A stretch of 64,000 nucleotides of DNA from Bacillota bacterium (GTDB lineage: Bacteria; Bacillota; Sulfobacillia; Sulfobacillales; Sulfobacillaceae). The notes under the pieces were generated by a model, which worked only from the letters and a program-made list of their open reading frames with translations, had not been told where the DNA came from and made no database searches. The stretch is taken from positions 558,001 to 622,000 of the forward strand of contig JAPNUO010000001.1 in the NCBI GenBank assembly GCA_026627065.1, read 5' to 3'. A program made the position numbers and the translations under genes. Shown piece by piece: positions 26,756-35,485 of the stretch (position 1 is the stretch's first letter; the number at the start of each line of letters is the position of its first letter).

Positions 26756-27905
26756 AGCCCTCTCCCCTTAATTCGATGATCGCGCGCCCTGCCTCCACCA
26801 CTTGCCCCTCCGTGACCAGGAAGGCAACCTCCCCCTCTGAGGGGGCAAAAATCGGAAGATCGCAGCCCAACGAGTGGATCCGCATCAGCAGTTGGCCGGC
26901 GCCGACCCAATCGCCGTCTTCTGGCAGTCGGCGACCATACTCGTCTACCATGGTGACCACGCCGTCCACCGGCGCCGTCAGCGTTTTTCTGTCCATGGTC
27001 GTACGACCTAGAGAGGAGGCGTAGGCATGCCACGCCAAACGAGCTTCTTCCACGGTCACCAGGTTGAACGCCACCCAGTCTCCCGGCGCCAATTGCCCGA
27101 GCGACGGCCAATCGGCGCGGATCACGTGGGCTAGGGCGGGATATCCGCCGAGACTGCCCCGCCCCTTCAGTAGTAGCAGCAGCTGGCCATCGGGCGGACA
27201 TTCCACGCTGCCAATGGCCATGCCCTCCGACGGCCAATCTCCGCGGGGGCTCGCCACCGGTTCGCCGACTAAGCGCAGGCCTATAGCGCTAGACTCCGGG
27301 CTCACCCGAAACATCCGCGTGAGAAGTTGCGTCAAGGCATGGGGAGGAAACCGATCCAACCGCACCCCCGGCAACACGCGGAGGACGTGTGAGCGTCGCA
27401 TCGTGGGCCACTCCGTCGCGCGTGTTTGGCCCCCATCGCCCCGCGCGCCGAGCACATCGCCCACCTCGAGGCGCCGACCTTGCCATCCCCCCACCCGGGC
27501 CGTCAGGTCGGTGGCAGCACTGCCCAGCACGCGAGGCACGTCGACACCTCCAGGCAACGCCAGATAGGCTCTCAGGCCGCGCCTTCGGCGTTGGAAGCTT
27601 AAGCGCTGGTCTTTGGCCACCCATCGCGCCGAGCCTGGGGGCCATGGCACCCCATCCAGGTGGGCCCCCAAGTCGGCCCCCGCTAAGCCCAACCGGCCCG
27701 GTTCGCGAATCAGAAGTTCCCCTCCCCCCGCGGTCACCTCAATTACAGGATCGTCCTCGGCGTTGCCCACGAGCCAGTTGGCCCAATGACGCGCGTAATC
27801 ATCCAGTGCGCCGTGTACCATAATGCCCCAATGGGCCCACCCCCAGCGGCCGCCATCCTGCACCGTCATCAAAATGCCCGGACGCGCCACCTCCAAGACG
27901 GTCAT
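26739..27905 (-). CDS. pxpC: 5-oxoprolinase subunit C fused to a biotinyl/lipoyl-like domain
   Basis: 388 residues. The first ~300 are the PxpC / KipA domain: ARPGILMTVQDGGRWGWAHW, the PVIEVTAGGGELLI strand and a late LLKGRGSLGGYPALAHV. The C-terminal ~80 residues form a biotin-carrier-like hammerhead: APVDGVVTMVDEYG, then GDWVGAGQLLMRIHSLG, then IFAPSEGEVAFLVTEGQVV. Where carrier proteins have EAMKM with the biotinylated lysine, this protein reads HSLGC, so it cannot carry biotin in the usual way. ATG 27905 overlaps the pxpB stop in an ATGA junction. Confidence 0.9.
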   Translation of the reverse strand: MTVLEVARPGILMTVQDGGRWGWAHWGIMVHGALDDYARHWANWLVGNAEDDPVIEVTAGGGELLIREPGRLGLAGADLGAHLDGVPWPPGSARWVAKDQRLSFQRRRRGLRAYLALPGGVDVPRVLGSAATDLTARVGGWQGRRLEVGDVLGARGDGGQTRATEWPTMRRSHVLRVLPGVRLDRFPPHALTQLLTRMFRVSPESSAIGLRLVGEPVASPRGDWPSEGMAIGSVECPPDGQLLLLLKGRGSLGGYPALAHVIRADWPSLGQLAPGDWVAFNLVTVEEARLAWHAYASSLGRTTMDRKTLTAPVDGVVTMVDEYGRRLPEDGDWVGAGQLLMRIHSLGCDLPIFAPSEGEVAFLVTEGQVVEAGRAIIELRGEGYDSVH

Positions 27906-28663
27906 GACGCAGTCACCCGCTTTAGCTGCAATCGCCCCCGTTCCCGTTCGGACCACAGCGCATCAAATTCATCCGCACTTATCGAACGAAACCACAGGGC
28001 ATCGCCTGGCTGATAAGGGGTGGGGGGAGACATTGACCAGTCAAACAACGGGACCGGAGTACAGCCAATGAGATGCCATCCCCCCGGCGTGTTCAAGGGA
28101 TAGATCCCGGTTTGTGCCCCGGCAATGGCTACAGCACCAGGGTACACCGCGGTGCGCGGCGTGTTCCGGCGCGGCAAGCGCAGAGGCGGCGGCAAGAGGC
28201 CCGCCAACGGAAAACCGGGGGAAAACCCGAGACAATAGATGCGATACGGCGTTGACGTATGGAGTCGAATCACCTCGTCAGGCGAGATTCCCAGCCGTTG
28301 GGCGACTTCGGCTAGGTCAGGGCCGTGGCTACCGCCGTACAGCACTGGCACCTCCCAGACCCAGCCCCGTTCCGCGGATGGCTCCCAAGAGGCCAGCGCT
28401 TGATCCAACGCCGCCAGCAGGTCCTGGGGAGTCCACACGGCGGGGTCAAACTCTACAAGCAGCGTCGTATACGCCGGGACCCAAGCCAGAAGTCCCTCCC
28501 AGCGAACGGAATCCAAGAGCCGAGCCACTCGATGCACCTGCCGATTGACCTCTACGCTCGGAGTTTCGCCAAACGACAACAAGAGCGCGCCATCTCCAGC
28601 GAGCCGCGCCCATTCACACCACGTCAAGTGGTCGGCCAAGACAATCGGCGCTATCCCTGCCAT
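27902..28663 (-). CDS. pxpB: 5-oxoprolinase subunit B (KipI family)
   Basis: 253 residues, first gene of the pxpBCA operon. Diagnostic segments are the central EVPVLYGGSHGPDLAEVAQR, IYCLGFSPGFPLAGLLP, the LPRRNTPRTAVYPGAVAIAG stretch and TPGGWHLIGCTPVPLFD. PxpB and PxpC are thought to form the ATP-dependent activation unit working with PxpA. GGGAGG lies 11 bases before ATG 28663. The ~220 bases upstream, shared with the divergent niaR gene, show no clear promoter. Confidence 0.93.
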   Translation of the reverse strand: MAGIAPIVLADHLTWCEWARLAGDGALLLSFGETPSVEVNRQVHRVARLLDSVRWEGLLAWVPAYTTLLVEFDPAVWTPQDLLAALDQALASWEPSAERGWVWEVPVLYGGSHGPDLAEVAQRLGISPDEVIRLHTSTPYRIYCLGFSPGFPLAGLLPPPLRLPRRNTPRTAVYPGAVAIAGAQTGIYPLNTPGGWHLIGCTPVPLFDWSMSPPTPYQPGDALWFRSISADEFDALWSERERGRLQLKRVTAS

Positions 28664-28883
28664 TCTCGGTTCAGCCTCCCTGCTGCCATGAAAGACGCAT
28701 TCTCCACCGCAAGGCGGATCTGGAAGCCGCTGTGAGCATTATCATACCAGAGCATAGCACAGACCTTGGCCCACCATTTGACGTAACCCCCAACATGCGC
28801 AATAGTATTACCGCGAAAATGTTCGCCGTCACAAGCGCTGAGGCCGTCAGGACGATCTGGTGACTGCGAAAGGGAGGGAACCC

Positions 28884-29402
28884 ATGAGCGATCGAGAACG
28901 GCGGGAGGCCCTAATTCAAGAGTGGCTGAAGGCCCATCCCGATCCTGTCCGAGGCGAGGACTTGGCTCAAAAGCTGGGCGTGACGCGCCAAGTCGTCGTC
29001 CACGAAATTGCGCTCCTCCGCGCCAAGGGGGTGCCCATTCTCTCCACTCCGCGGGGGTACATCCTGTGGCAGAACGCCCCGTCAGATCAGCGCACCGTCA
29101 TTTCGGTCCGCCATGATCCGGAACAAACCCGAGAAGAGCTGTACACCTTGGTCGACCATGGCCTGGTGGTCGCGAACGTGATTGTCGAACATCCTCTTTA
29201 TGGCGAACTTGTCGGAAATCTTAATCTGCGGTCTCGTCGCGATGTGGATGACTTTTGCCAGGCGGTGGCCCAAAATCAGGCTGCCCTGCTGTCCTCGTTG
29301 ACTCATGGCTACCATCTGCACACCGTCGCCTATCGCCACCCGGAGGACCTCGAAGCGGCCGTTCGAACAATGCGGCAGCGCGGCATCGAAGTTTTTGACT
29401 AG
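28884..29402 (+). CDS. niaR: NiaR-type transcriptional repressor (HTH_11 + 3H domain)
   Basis: 172 residues. The N-terminal winged helix-turn-helix spans about residues 5-55 (EDLAQKLGVTRQVVVHEIAL). The C-terminal 3H domain has three conserved histidines used for metal/nicotinate binding (VEHPLYGEL, LTHGYHLHTVAYRHPED). In Firmicutes this family represses NAD-synthesis or niacin-uptake genes when nicotinate is present. ATG 28884 sits behind AAAGGGAGGG; an in-frame GTG at 28860 is rejected. The permease 76 bases downstream, behind a palindrome, is the likely target. Confidence 0.9.
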   Translation: MSDRERREALIQEWLKAHPDPVRGEDLAQKLGVTRQVVVHEIALLRAKGVPILSTPRGYILWQNAPSDQRTVISVRHDPEQTREELYTLVDHGLVVANVIVEHPLYGELVGNLNLRSRRDVDDFCQAVAQNQAALLSSLTHGYHLHTVAYRHPEDLEAAVRTMRQRGIEVFD

Positions 29403-29425
29403 AATTGCCATGACGACGCTTTAGG

Positions 29426-29449
29426 TGTATATGCATAAGTGTATATACA
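29426..29449 (+). promoter_or_regulatory. Candidate NiaR operator
   Basis: A perfect palindrome TGTATATACA (29440-29449) and a near copy TGTATATGCA (29426-29435), start points 14 bases apart, lie between niaR and the permease gene. The match to the NiaR box is not proven; position and symmetry make it a fair candidate. Confidence 0.45.
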
Positions 29450-29477
29450 GAAGAAAATACCTAAAGCGAGGGAGATT

Positions 29478-30803
29478 ATGGCTCAACAAGATGCGCCGCG
29501 CTACGGCAACGACACTTGGCGGGTCGAGCCGTATGGCGCCGAATACGTACCCTTAAAGGAACGCCACGGAAGCGCCCTCAACCAACTGACGCTCTGGTTG
29601 GGTAGCAATTTGACGATTGCCGACTTTGCCCTGGGATTTTTTCCCATAAGCTTGGGAATGTCCTGGCCTTGGACCATCGCCGCCCTCGTCGTGGGCAACA
29701 TTTTGGGGGCTTTGGCATTGGCTTGGAGTGCCGCCATGGGCCCGAGTTTGGGACTTCCTCAAATGATGATCAGCCGCCGCCTATTCGGACGCGTGGGTGG
29801 CATGGTTCCGGCGTTCTTGAATTACCTCAGCACCATCGGTTGGTTTGCCGTCAACAACATCCTCGGCAGCTTTGGGCTTCGCATCTTGTTTCCACAGTTA
29901 GCCTTTTGGCAGGCAGCCACCCTGTTAGCCGTCATTCAAGGACTGCTCGCCATCTTCGGCCACAATTTGATTCACCTCTACGAACGCCTCATGTCGGTCG
30001 TCCTTGGCTTGGTGTTTCTCATCGTCTCCCTTGTGCTCATCACCCGCGGCGTCATCTTCCGCTATCATCCCCACCTTTCTGGAACGCCTTGGGTGGGGTT
30101 TGCCCTGGTAGTGGCCGCCGCCCTTTCCTATCTCGGCAGCTGGGCCCCTTATGCGTCGGACTACAGCCGATATCTTCCTCCCGAAACTCCCCGCCGCCAG
30201 ATACGCCGCATGAGCTTTTGGGGCGGGCTGTTGGCCTCCTTGTGGCTGGAACTGGTCGGGGCCGCAGTGGCCATCGCCGTGCGCAATACCGCATTAAACC
30301 CCATTGCGGCATTAGGCGACGTTTCCCGAGCTTTCAGTGCGGTGGCCGTCATTGCCATCATCCTCGGAGGTACCGCCGCTGACGCCTTAAATCTCTACTC
30401 CAATGCCCTTGCCGCAGGTGCGCTGAACATTCGCCTGCCCCGCTGGATCCTGGCCGTGATTGCAGGCATATTGGGGCTATTGCTGAGCCTCTTGGGGTCG
30501 GGATCCTTTGAGGGCTTTTACGACAATTTTTTGTTGCTCCTCGGATACTGGCTCACGCCCTGGCTGGGCGTCATGCTGGTCGACTTTTATCGCATCCGCA
30601 CACTTCAGCAGGAATCGATTCCCGCCGTCCGCTGGCCGGCTTTGGGCAGCTTTGTCATCGGCCTCGGCGTCTCTGTCCCCTTTATGTCGTCTGCCCTCTT
30701 TACTGGGCCCATCGCCACTCTGTTGCACGGTGCCGATCTCACCTTTTACGTCGGATTTTTAGTGGCCGGCGGGGTGTACGCCTTCTGGACCCGCACCCCT
30801 TAA
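29478..30803 (+). CDS. NCS1-family permease (nucleobase/cation symporter)
   Basis: 441 residues with about 12 membrane helices. The N-terminal polar stretch with PYGAEYVPLKERHGSALNQL followed by LWLGSNLTIADFALG matches NCS1 cytosine/purine/allantoin transporters, and the SDYSRYLP loop after helix 6 is diagnostic. NCS1 members carry purines, cytosine, hydantoins, thiamine or related rings; the linked NiaR gene suggests a pyridine such as nicotinate or nicotinamide (inference). ATG 29478 with GAGGGAG upstream is preferred over an earlier in-frame start at 29439, which overlaps the palindromic site. Confidence 0.85.
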   Translation: MAQQDAPRYGNDTWRVEPYGAEYVPLKERHGSALNQLTLWLGSNLTIADFALGFFPISLGMSWPWTIAALVVGNILGALALAWSAAMGPSLGLPQMMISRRLFGRVGGMVPAFLNYLSTIGWFAVNNILGSFGLRILFPQLAFWQAATLLAVIQGLLAIFGHNLIHLYERLMSVVLGLVFLIVSLVLITRGVIFRYHPHLSGTPWVGFALVVAAALSYLGSWAPYASDYSRYLPPETPRRQIRRMSFWGGLLASLWLELVGAAVAIAVRNTALNPIAALGDVSRAFSAVAVIAIILGGTAADALNLYSNALAAGALNIRLPRWILAVIAGILGLLLSLLGSGSFEGFYDNFLLLLGYWLTPWLGVMLVDFYRIRTLQQESIPAVRWPALGSFVIGLGVSVPFMSSALFTGPIATLLHGADLTFYVGFLVAGGVYAFWTRTP

Positions 30804-30913
30804 TCCTCGATTCCTTGCGCGCTTCCGAGTAACAATTGCGACATGCCTTTCGTTAAGGAGTCAAAGGCAATCGTGTGAATGGAGGCCTACATCTTACGAC
30901 AAGGGGTTGAGTC

Positions 30914-31498
30914 ATGAGTTTTCTTCTGGGCATATGGAACGCAATTCTTCGGACCTGGATCAACATCGGCGTGCGCATTTTTCCTCCTGTGATCCATCCG
31001 ATGCTGGTGCATTTCCCCATCGCACTGCTCTATGGCAGTCTTTTTACCAGCCTGTTAGGGTTTTTTTGGAGAACGCCGGACCGCTTTTTTGACCGTTCCA
31101 GCTTTTGGTTGCTGGTTCTCGGCCTCATCGCCGGCATCGTCACTTCGGCGATGGGCGTGATCTCCGAGCAATTTGTCAAATGGACGCCGACCACCAGCGC
31201 TTTATTAAGCACTCACCAAGCTTACGCGGTGCTCACAGGCTTATTCACCATGCTGGCCATCGCGGCCCGACTCATCGCCCGCTATCCGCGATCGCGCCAG
31301 GGGGAGCGCGCCTGGTCGCTCAACGGCAGTGGGCGAGGGCGCCAGTCGGTGCTCAGCTTTATTTTCCTGGTGGCGGCAGTGGTGATGATTACTATGACTG
31401 CCTCGGTAGGAGGCACGATGGTCTACCAATACGGGGTAGGCATCCACGGGGTGTCGTTCAGGATTCCGCCCGAATTGCAATCCCATCACGCGTCCTAA
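30914..31498 (+). CDS. DUF2231 membrane protein
   Basis: 194 residues with four likely membrane helices. The HPMLVHFPIALLYGSLF segment near residue 28 is the signature of the DUF2231 family, and the histidines there suggest heme or metal binding as inferred for the family. It also shows GLIAGIVTSAMGVIS and VSFRIPPELQ at the end. Function unknown. ATG 30914 follows a GGGGT-type weak ribosome binding site. Confidence 0.75.
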   Translation: MSFLLGIWNAILRTWINIGVRIFPPVIHPMLVHFPIALLYGSLFTSLLGFFWRTPDRFFDRSSFWLLVLGLIAGIVTSAMGVISEQFVKWTPTTSALLSTHQAYAVLTGLFTMLAIAARLIARYPRSRQGERAWSLNGSGRGRQSVLSFIFLVAAVVMITMTASVGGTMVYQYGVGIHGVSFRIPPELQSHHAS

Positions 31499-31595
31499 TC
31501 GGTGTGGTGGGATCAACCGGCGCCCAGCGGTATACTAGGAGATGGAAGCCGCATGTCGTCTTGGACGTCTCCGCGACGGGCAAAGGAGGACAAGG

Positions 31596-32132
31596 GTGTC
31601 GAACACGCGCCAAGAATTGATTGAGCACCTGACCCCGCCCCCGGGGATTGTCATGCCTCCCTACCCTGCTGCGCGGGATCGCCTCTATCGCTATAGTCTT
31701 GTCGCCATTGCCCTATGCGCAGCGGCAGAAGGCATGGCATTAATTACCGGACGCGTCGGATGGGCGCGCGGCATTGAAGGGGCATTTGCGCTGAGTGTGC
31801 TGTGGGCCAGCGCCACCTTTCTCGTGTGGCTAAAAACTTGGCGACATCTTGTGCGGGCGTTAGGGGTCGGGGGATTCCTTCTCTGGCCATTTTGGGCCAT
31901 TGGGGGATGGGCGTTGAGCCTGGCCGCCAGCGCCATCATGGCCGCCAAAGAGACCCATTGCTTTCACTTTCATGCCGGGCGCGTGATTCCCTGGTATTCG
32001 CTGGCCTTAGGCCTGGCGATGCTCGCTCAGGCGCCGCAGATCGCCTTAGGCATCGGATGGGTGGCTTTGGCTTGGCTGTGGGGATGGTTAGCCTGGGGAC
32101 GCAGTCAACTGCCATTGTTTGAAGTCTCGTGA
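31596..32132 (+). CDS. Integral membrane protein, possibly DUF2301-like
   Basis: 178 residues with four to five membrane helices. The block SAIMAAKETHCFHFHAGRVI (His/Cys-rich) followed by PWYSLALG between helices is the most characteristic part and resembles DUF2301 membrane proteins, but that is a weak match by eye. GTG 31596 is preferred because AAAGGAGG lies 7 bases upstream; an earlier in-frame ATG at 31542 has no ribosome binding site. It may be co-transcribed with the DUF2231 gene 97 bases upstream, followed by a strong terminator. Confidence 0.65.
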   Translation: MSNTRQELIEHLTPPPGIVMPPYPAARDRLYRYSLVAIALCAAAEGMALITGRVGWARGIEGAFALSVLWASATFLVWLKTWRHLVRALGVGGFLLWPFWAIGGWALSLAASAIMAAKETHCFHFHAGRVIPWYSLALGLAMLAQAPQIALGIGWVALAWLWGWLAWGRSQLPLFEVS

Positions 32133-32178
32133 ACGGCGTCCTCGTGCACAAAAGGCGGAAGCTCGACTCTCCCAAAGA

Positions 32179-32204
32179 ACCGGGGGAACGATCCCCCGGT
32201 TTTT
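32179..32204 (+). terminator. Strong intrinsic terminator between convergent genes
   Basis: Stem ACCGGGGG-aacgat-CCCCCGGT followed by TTTTA. It ends in the stop codon of the convergent citrate synthase gene, so it probably serves both directions. Confidence 0.85.
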
Positions 32205-33330
32205 ATCGTCGATCCAGCGGCACGAATTCGCGATGGGTCGGCCCCGTGTATTCGGCGCGCGGGCGGATTAACCGATTGTGCGCGTATTGCTCCAAGACGT
32301 GCGCGGTCCAGCCGGAAATGCGACTGATGGCAAACACCGGCGTAAAAATATCGGTCGGTATGCCCATCTGGGAATATACCGACCCTGAATACAGATCCAC
32401 GTTAGGGTAAAGCTTCTTGGCACTCATAATCGCTTCGCGGACCTCGTTCAACATATTGAACCACTTGAGATCCCCGGCATCCTCGCCGACTTCTTTGGAC
32501 AACCGGCGCAAAATAATGGCCCGCGGATCCTCCGTACGGTACACCCGGTGGCCAAATCCCATAATTTTTTCCTTGCGGGCTAATGCGGCTTCAATCCAGG
32601 GCTTCACGTTTTCCACGGTGCCAATCTTCTGCAACATGTACATCACCTGCTCGTTGGCCCCGCCATGGAGCGGCCCCTTCAGCGTACCAATGGCCGAGGT
32701 AATGGCCGAATACATGTCGGACAGCGTGCCCGCTGTCACTCGTGCCGAAAAGGTGGATGCGTTGAGTTCGTGGTCGGCGTGCAAAATCAGGGCGGTATTG
32801 AACACCCGGGCGTGCAACGGCTTGGGAGGTTGCCCATGTAGCATGTACAAGAAGTTTTCCGCCAACGTCAACGACGGATCGGGGTCAACCGGTTCCTTGC
32901 CGTGGCGAATGCGGTCAAACGCGGCCACCATGGTCGGTATCTGAGCCACTAATCGCACGGCCTTGCGATGATTGGCCTCATCCGTCATCGCGTTGCCGTC
33001 TGGATCGTAAATGCCGGCAAGACTTACCGCGCTCCTGAGCGCGTCCATGGGGTGCGTGTCGTGGGGCAAGGACTTCAATAGGTTCAACACCGGCTCGGCA
33101 AGCTTAGCCGACCCAGCCAGCTCTTGCCTTAAGGCGTCAAGTTGGCTGCGGTTGGGAAGGTCCCCATTCCATAAAAGGTAAATCACTTCCTCAAAGCTGG
33201 TAGATTCGGCAAGATCGGCAACGTTGTACCCCCGGTACACCAAACGCCCTTCTCGCCCGTCAATAAAACAGATGTCCGACGTGCTTGCGACAACGTCTTC
33301 TAGCCCAGCTTTAAATCCTTCAACTGCCAT
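32203..33330 (-). CDS. gltA: Citrate synthase
   Basis: 375 residues, the small type of citrate synthase. Condenses acetyl-CoA and oxaloacetate; entry to the TCA cycle. Catalytic histidines are in LKGPLHGGANEQ and MGFGHRVY, substrate histidine in LILHADHELNASTFSAR, and the catalytic Asp in NVDLYSGSVY. A 2-methylcitrate synthase function cannot be fully excluded by eye, but no prp genes are nearby. ATG 33330 has GAGGAGG 7 bases upstream. Monocistronic. Confidence 0.93.
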   Translation of the reverse strand: MAVEGFKAGLEDVVASTSDICFIDGREGRLVYRGYNVADLAESTSFEEVIYLLWNGDLPNRSQLDALRQELAGSAKLAEPVLNLLKSLPHDTHPMDALRSAVSLAGIYDPDGNAMTDEANHRKAVRLVAQIPTMVAAFDRIRHGKEPVDPDPSLTLAENFLYMLHGQPPKPLHARVFNTALILHADHELNASTFSARVTAGTLSDMYSAITSAIGTLKGPLHGGANEQVMYMLQKIGTVENVKPWIEAALARKEKIMGFGHRVYRTEDPRAIILRRLSKEVGEDAGDLKWFNMLNEVREAIMSAKKLYPNVDLYSGSVYSQMGIPTDIFTPVFAISRISGWTAHVLEQYAHNRLIRPRAEYTGPTHREFVPLDRR

Positions 33331-33498
33331 GTTTGCGCCTCCTCGTTGACATCAGATATGTAAAGCACGGCACCCCGGGCTCATCAGATACCACAAAAAT
33401 TGTACTCCTCTTCCTGCCAAATTGATCCCTCGAAATTTTTCGCGGATCCTCTCGGCCGCCGGCGGAGACCCGGTCATTCTCCAACAGCCGGCGCAATT

Positions 33499-33506
33499 GC
33501 TATAAT
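33499..33506 (+). promoter_or_regulatory. Extended -10 promoter of the Nudix gene
   Basis: TGC-TATAAT, an extended -10 with a consensus hexamer, 34 bases before the TTG start. The -35 is weak. Confidence 0.6.
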
Positions 33507-33539
33507 ATCGGTAACTGATGAACCGGAGGAGTCGACAAT

Positions 33540-34076
33540 TTGCTAAGAAACCGCATTCGCAAGGTGCCCGTCACCGTTCGCGGGACCCATTATATTCACG
33601 AATACCTGGTGTTGCCCGACGTATGCGCAGTCATCGCCGAGGTACCGACGGGCATTGTTTTGGTGGAACAGTTCCGACCGGCCCTGGGTCGTCGGATCCT
33701 GGAACTCCCCGCGGGCCGGCTCAGGAAGGGCGAGGAACCGGTTCAAGGTGCTCGGCGAGAACTTGCGGAAGAGACGGGTTACCAGGCTAAAGAGCTTCGC
33801 CTGATTTCGCGCTTTTACCCTTCGGTGGGCTTGTCGCGCCATAAGGTTCACCTTTACTACACCATCAATCCCACGCCTGGCGAAACTCACTGGGATGCCA
33901 CCGAAGACATCGACATTAAGATTATCCCGGTCAATGAGGTGCCCAACCTCCTGATCGAAGGACGCGCTGCCGATGCCAAAACCCATCTCGGTCTGGTCTA
34001 TTTTTTGAACGCCCGGGGGTGGATTATGCAACGCGGGCGGTGGCGGCCCACGGAACTGGCGGATCCGCGTCCCTGA
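33540..34076 (+). CDS. nudF: Nudix hydrolase, ADP-ribose pyrophosphatase type
   Basis: 178 residues. A perfect Nudix box GRLRKGEEPVQGARRELAEE followed by TGYQ (GX5EX7REUXEEXGU) coordinates Mg2+. The upstream VEQFRPALGRRILELPAG and downstream FYPSVGLSRHKVHLYY fit ADP-ribose pyrophosphatases, which split ADP-ribose into AMP and ribose-5-phosphate. The start is TTG 33540, with GGAGGAG 8 bases upstream; no in-frame ATG is available before the fold begins. Confidence 0.9.
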   Translation: MLRNRIRKVPVTVRGTHYIHEYLVLPDVCAVIAEVPTGIVLVEQFRPALGRRILELPAGRLRKGEEPVQGARRELAEETGYQAKELRLISRFYPSVGLSRHKVHLYYTINPTPGETHWDATEDIDIKIIPVNEVPNLLIEGRAADAKTHLGLVYFLNARGWIMQRGRWRPTELADPRP

Positions 34077-34173
34077 GGGAAAGTCGCCAGAGTTGGAAAA
34101 CAACTAAGGCTATACAGATTAAAAAAATCAGCTAAAATGGCGGTAAGAGGAGTGAAGGGAGGCGCCTCAGACG

Positions 34174-34425
34174 ATTTGTGAACACTGTGGGTCGAAAGTC
34201 GGCGACGACGGACAAGTTTGTGCAGTGTGCGGCATGTCGTTGGGGCCTTCAGCCGATCGACCTCGAGAAATGGCTAAAGTCATTCCCTTTCGACCTAAGA
34301 AGCGCGGTGCAGAGCGTGCGGCTGTTTCTCAGCGTCGGAGGCGACGACCAACATCTGCAACCTGGTGGATTATCGTCATTATCGCGCTTTGCCTGCTGGC
34401 CCCGTACGTCTTGCCTTTACGCTAG
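34174..34425 (+). CDS. Small zinc-ribbon membrane protein with a possible ATT start
   Basis: 83 residues if started at ATT 34174: a CxxC...CxxC zinc ribbon (CEHCGSKVGDDGQVCAVCG), a basic linker (RPKKRGAERAAVSQRRRRR) and one C-terminal membrane helix (TWWIIVIIALCLLAPYVL). Starting at the first standard codon (GTG 34225) would lose the first Cys pair. AAGGGAGG is 11 bases before the ATT, and an in-frame stop lies just upstream, so translation probably begins here. ATT starts are rare (infC is the known case). Function unknown. Confidence 0.55.
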   Translation: MCEHCGSKVGDDGQVCAVCGMSLGPSADRPREMAKVIPFRPKKRGAERAAVSQRRRRRPTSATWWIIVIIALCLLAPYVLPLR

Positions 34426-34441
34426 AGTGCGACACTGGGCA

Positions 34442-35419
34442 TCATTGCCATTCGTGAGCATCGAGGGCGGGTTGTAGGGCGGCGTTCAAGGCCTCACCCA
34501 GGACGTTTGCCATATCATCAATCAGCACGTCAATTTCCTTGGGAGTCACCATCAATTCACTAAAACGAGTCCCCAGCACCTCATCAATCAGCCCTCGCTG
34601 TTCGGATGGCTTCAGTTGTTTCAGGATCGCGTAAAAGGTCGCATCGCGGGCCAGTTGATCGGCGAGAACCTGAATCGCCTCCTGAGCAATGCTAATGGCT
34701 TGAACCACCGTACAGACCCCGATAGCAATGACAGGAACGCCGAGACTGTCGCGCGTTAAGGCTTGGCGACGATTGTTGACGCCTGATCCGGGGTGAATTC
34801 CTGTATCGGTAATTTGCACGCTGCCCCAAAGCCGTTCAAGATTGCGGGCAGCCAAGGCGTCCACGGCGACGACGAGATCTGGTTGGGTTTCCCGCACAAT
34901 GCCGCGAATAATGTCTAATGTCTCGATGCCTGTCGTCCCAAGAACGCCAGGCGCTACCGCCGCGACTGGACGCATGCGCTGGCGGATGTCTTCGGCTACC
35001 ACCGCTCCCAGATGGCGTGTCACCAATAACCGGTCCACTACCCGCGGTCCTAGCGCATCCGGCGTCGCATTCCAATTGCCTAACCCGACCACCAGCACAC
35101 TGGAGGACACTGTTGAGGGAAGCAAGCGCGCAAGCTGGCGCGCTAGCTCCGTTTGAAGGCGCTGCTTGAGATCAGGGTCCCGGTCTTTAAAAGTCGGAAC
35201 ATCCAAGGTAATGTAATGACCACAGGGCTTTCCCATGAGCTCAGCCGCTGACTCCTCGGCGATCTCCACCTCGGTGATGACCAAGCCCTCGTCGCGCTCT
35301 TCTTTCACCCGGACCCCGGGTATTTCCCGAGGAGAGGAGCCTCGCACAATGTCTCGCGCTTCAATCGCCATATCGGTGTAGACCTGAATCGGACGAAACA
35401 CAGATTCTGGCTCGTTCAC
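34442..35419 (-). CDS. gpr: Germination protease
   Basis: 325 residues. GPR is the aspartic-type endopeptidase that degrades small acid-soluble spore proteins during germination, made as a zymogen in the forespore. Family marks are YTDMAIEARDI at the propeptide edge, LVVGLGNWNATPDALGPRVV, PGVLGTTGIETLDIIRGIV and DALAARNLERLWGSVQITDT, then GIHPGSGVNNRR. GTG 35419 is chosen (AGGAGG, 7-base spacer); the GTG at 35428 is part of the ribosome binding site. The gene marks the organism as a spore former. Confidence 0.97.
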   Translation of the reverse strand: MNEPESVFRPIQVYTDMAIEARDIVRGSSPREIPGVRVKEERDEGLVITEVEIAEESAAELMGKPCGHYITLDVPTFKDRDPDLKQRLQTELARQLARLLPSTVSSSVLVVGLGNWNATPDALGPRVVDRLLVTRHLGAVVAEDIRQRMRPVAAVAPGVLGTTGIETLDIIRGIVRETQPDLVVAVDALAARNLERLWGSVQITDTGIHPGSGVNNRRQALTRDSLGVPVIAIGVCTVVQAISIAQEAIQVLADQLARDATFYAILKQLKPSEQRGLIDEVLGTRFSELMVTPKEIDVLIDDMANVLGEALNAALQPALDAHEWQ

Positions 35420-35485
35420 CCCGTCCACCTCCTGGTCATTTCGGTAGGAGACATCGCGAGGTAGCCTGACCCAGCATGCCCTTTG

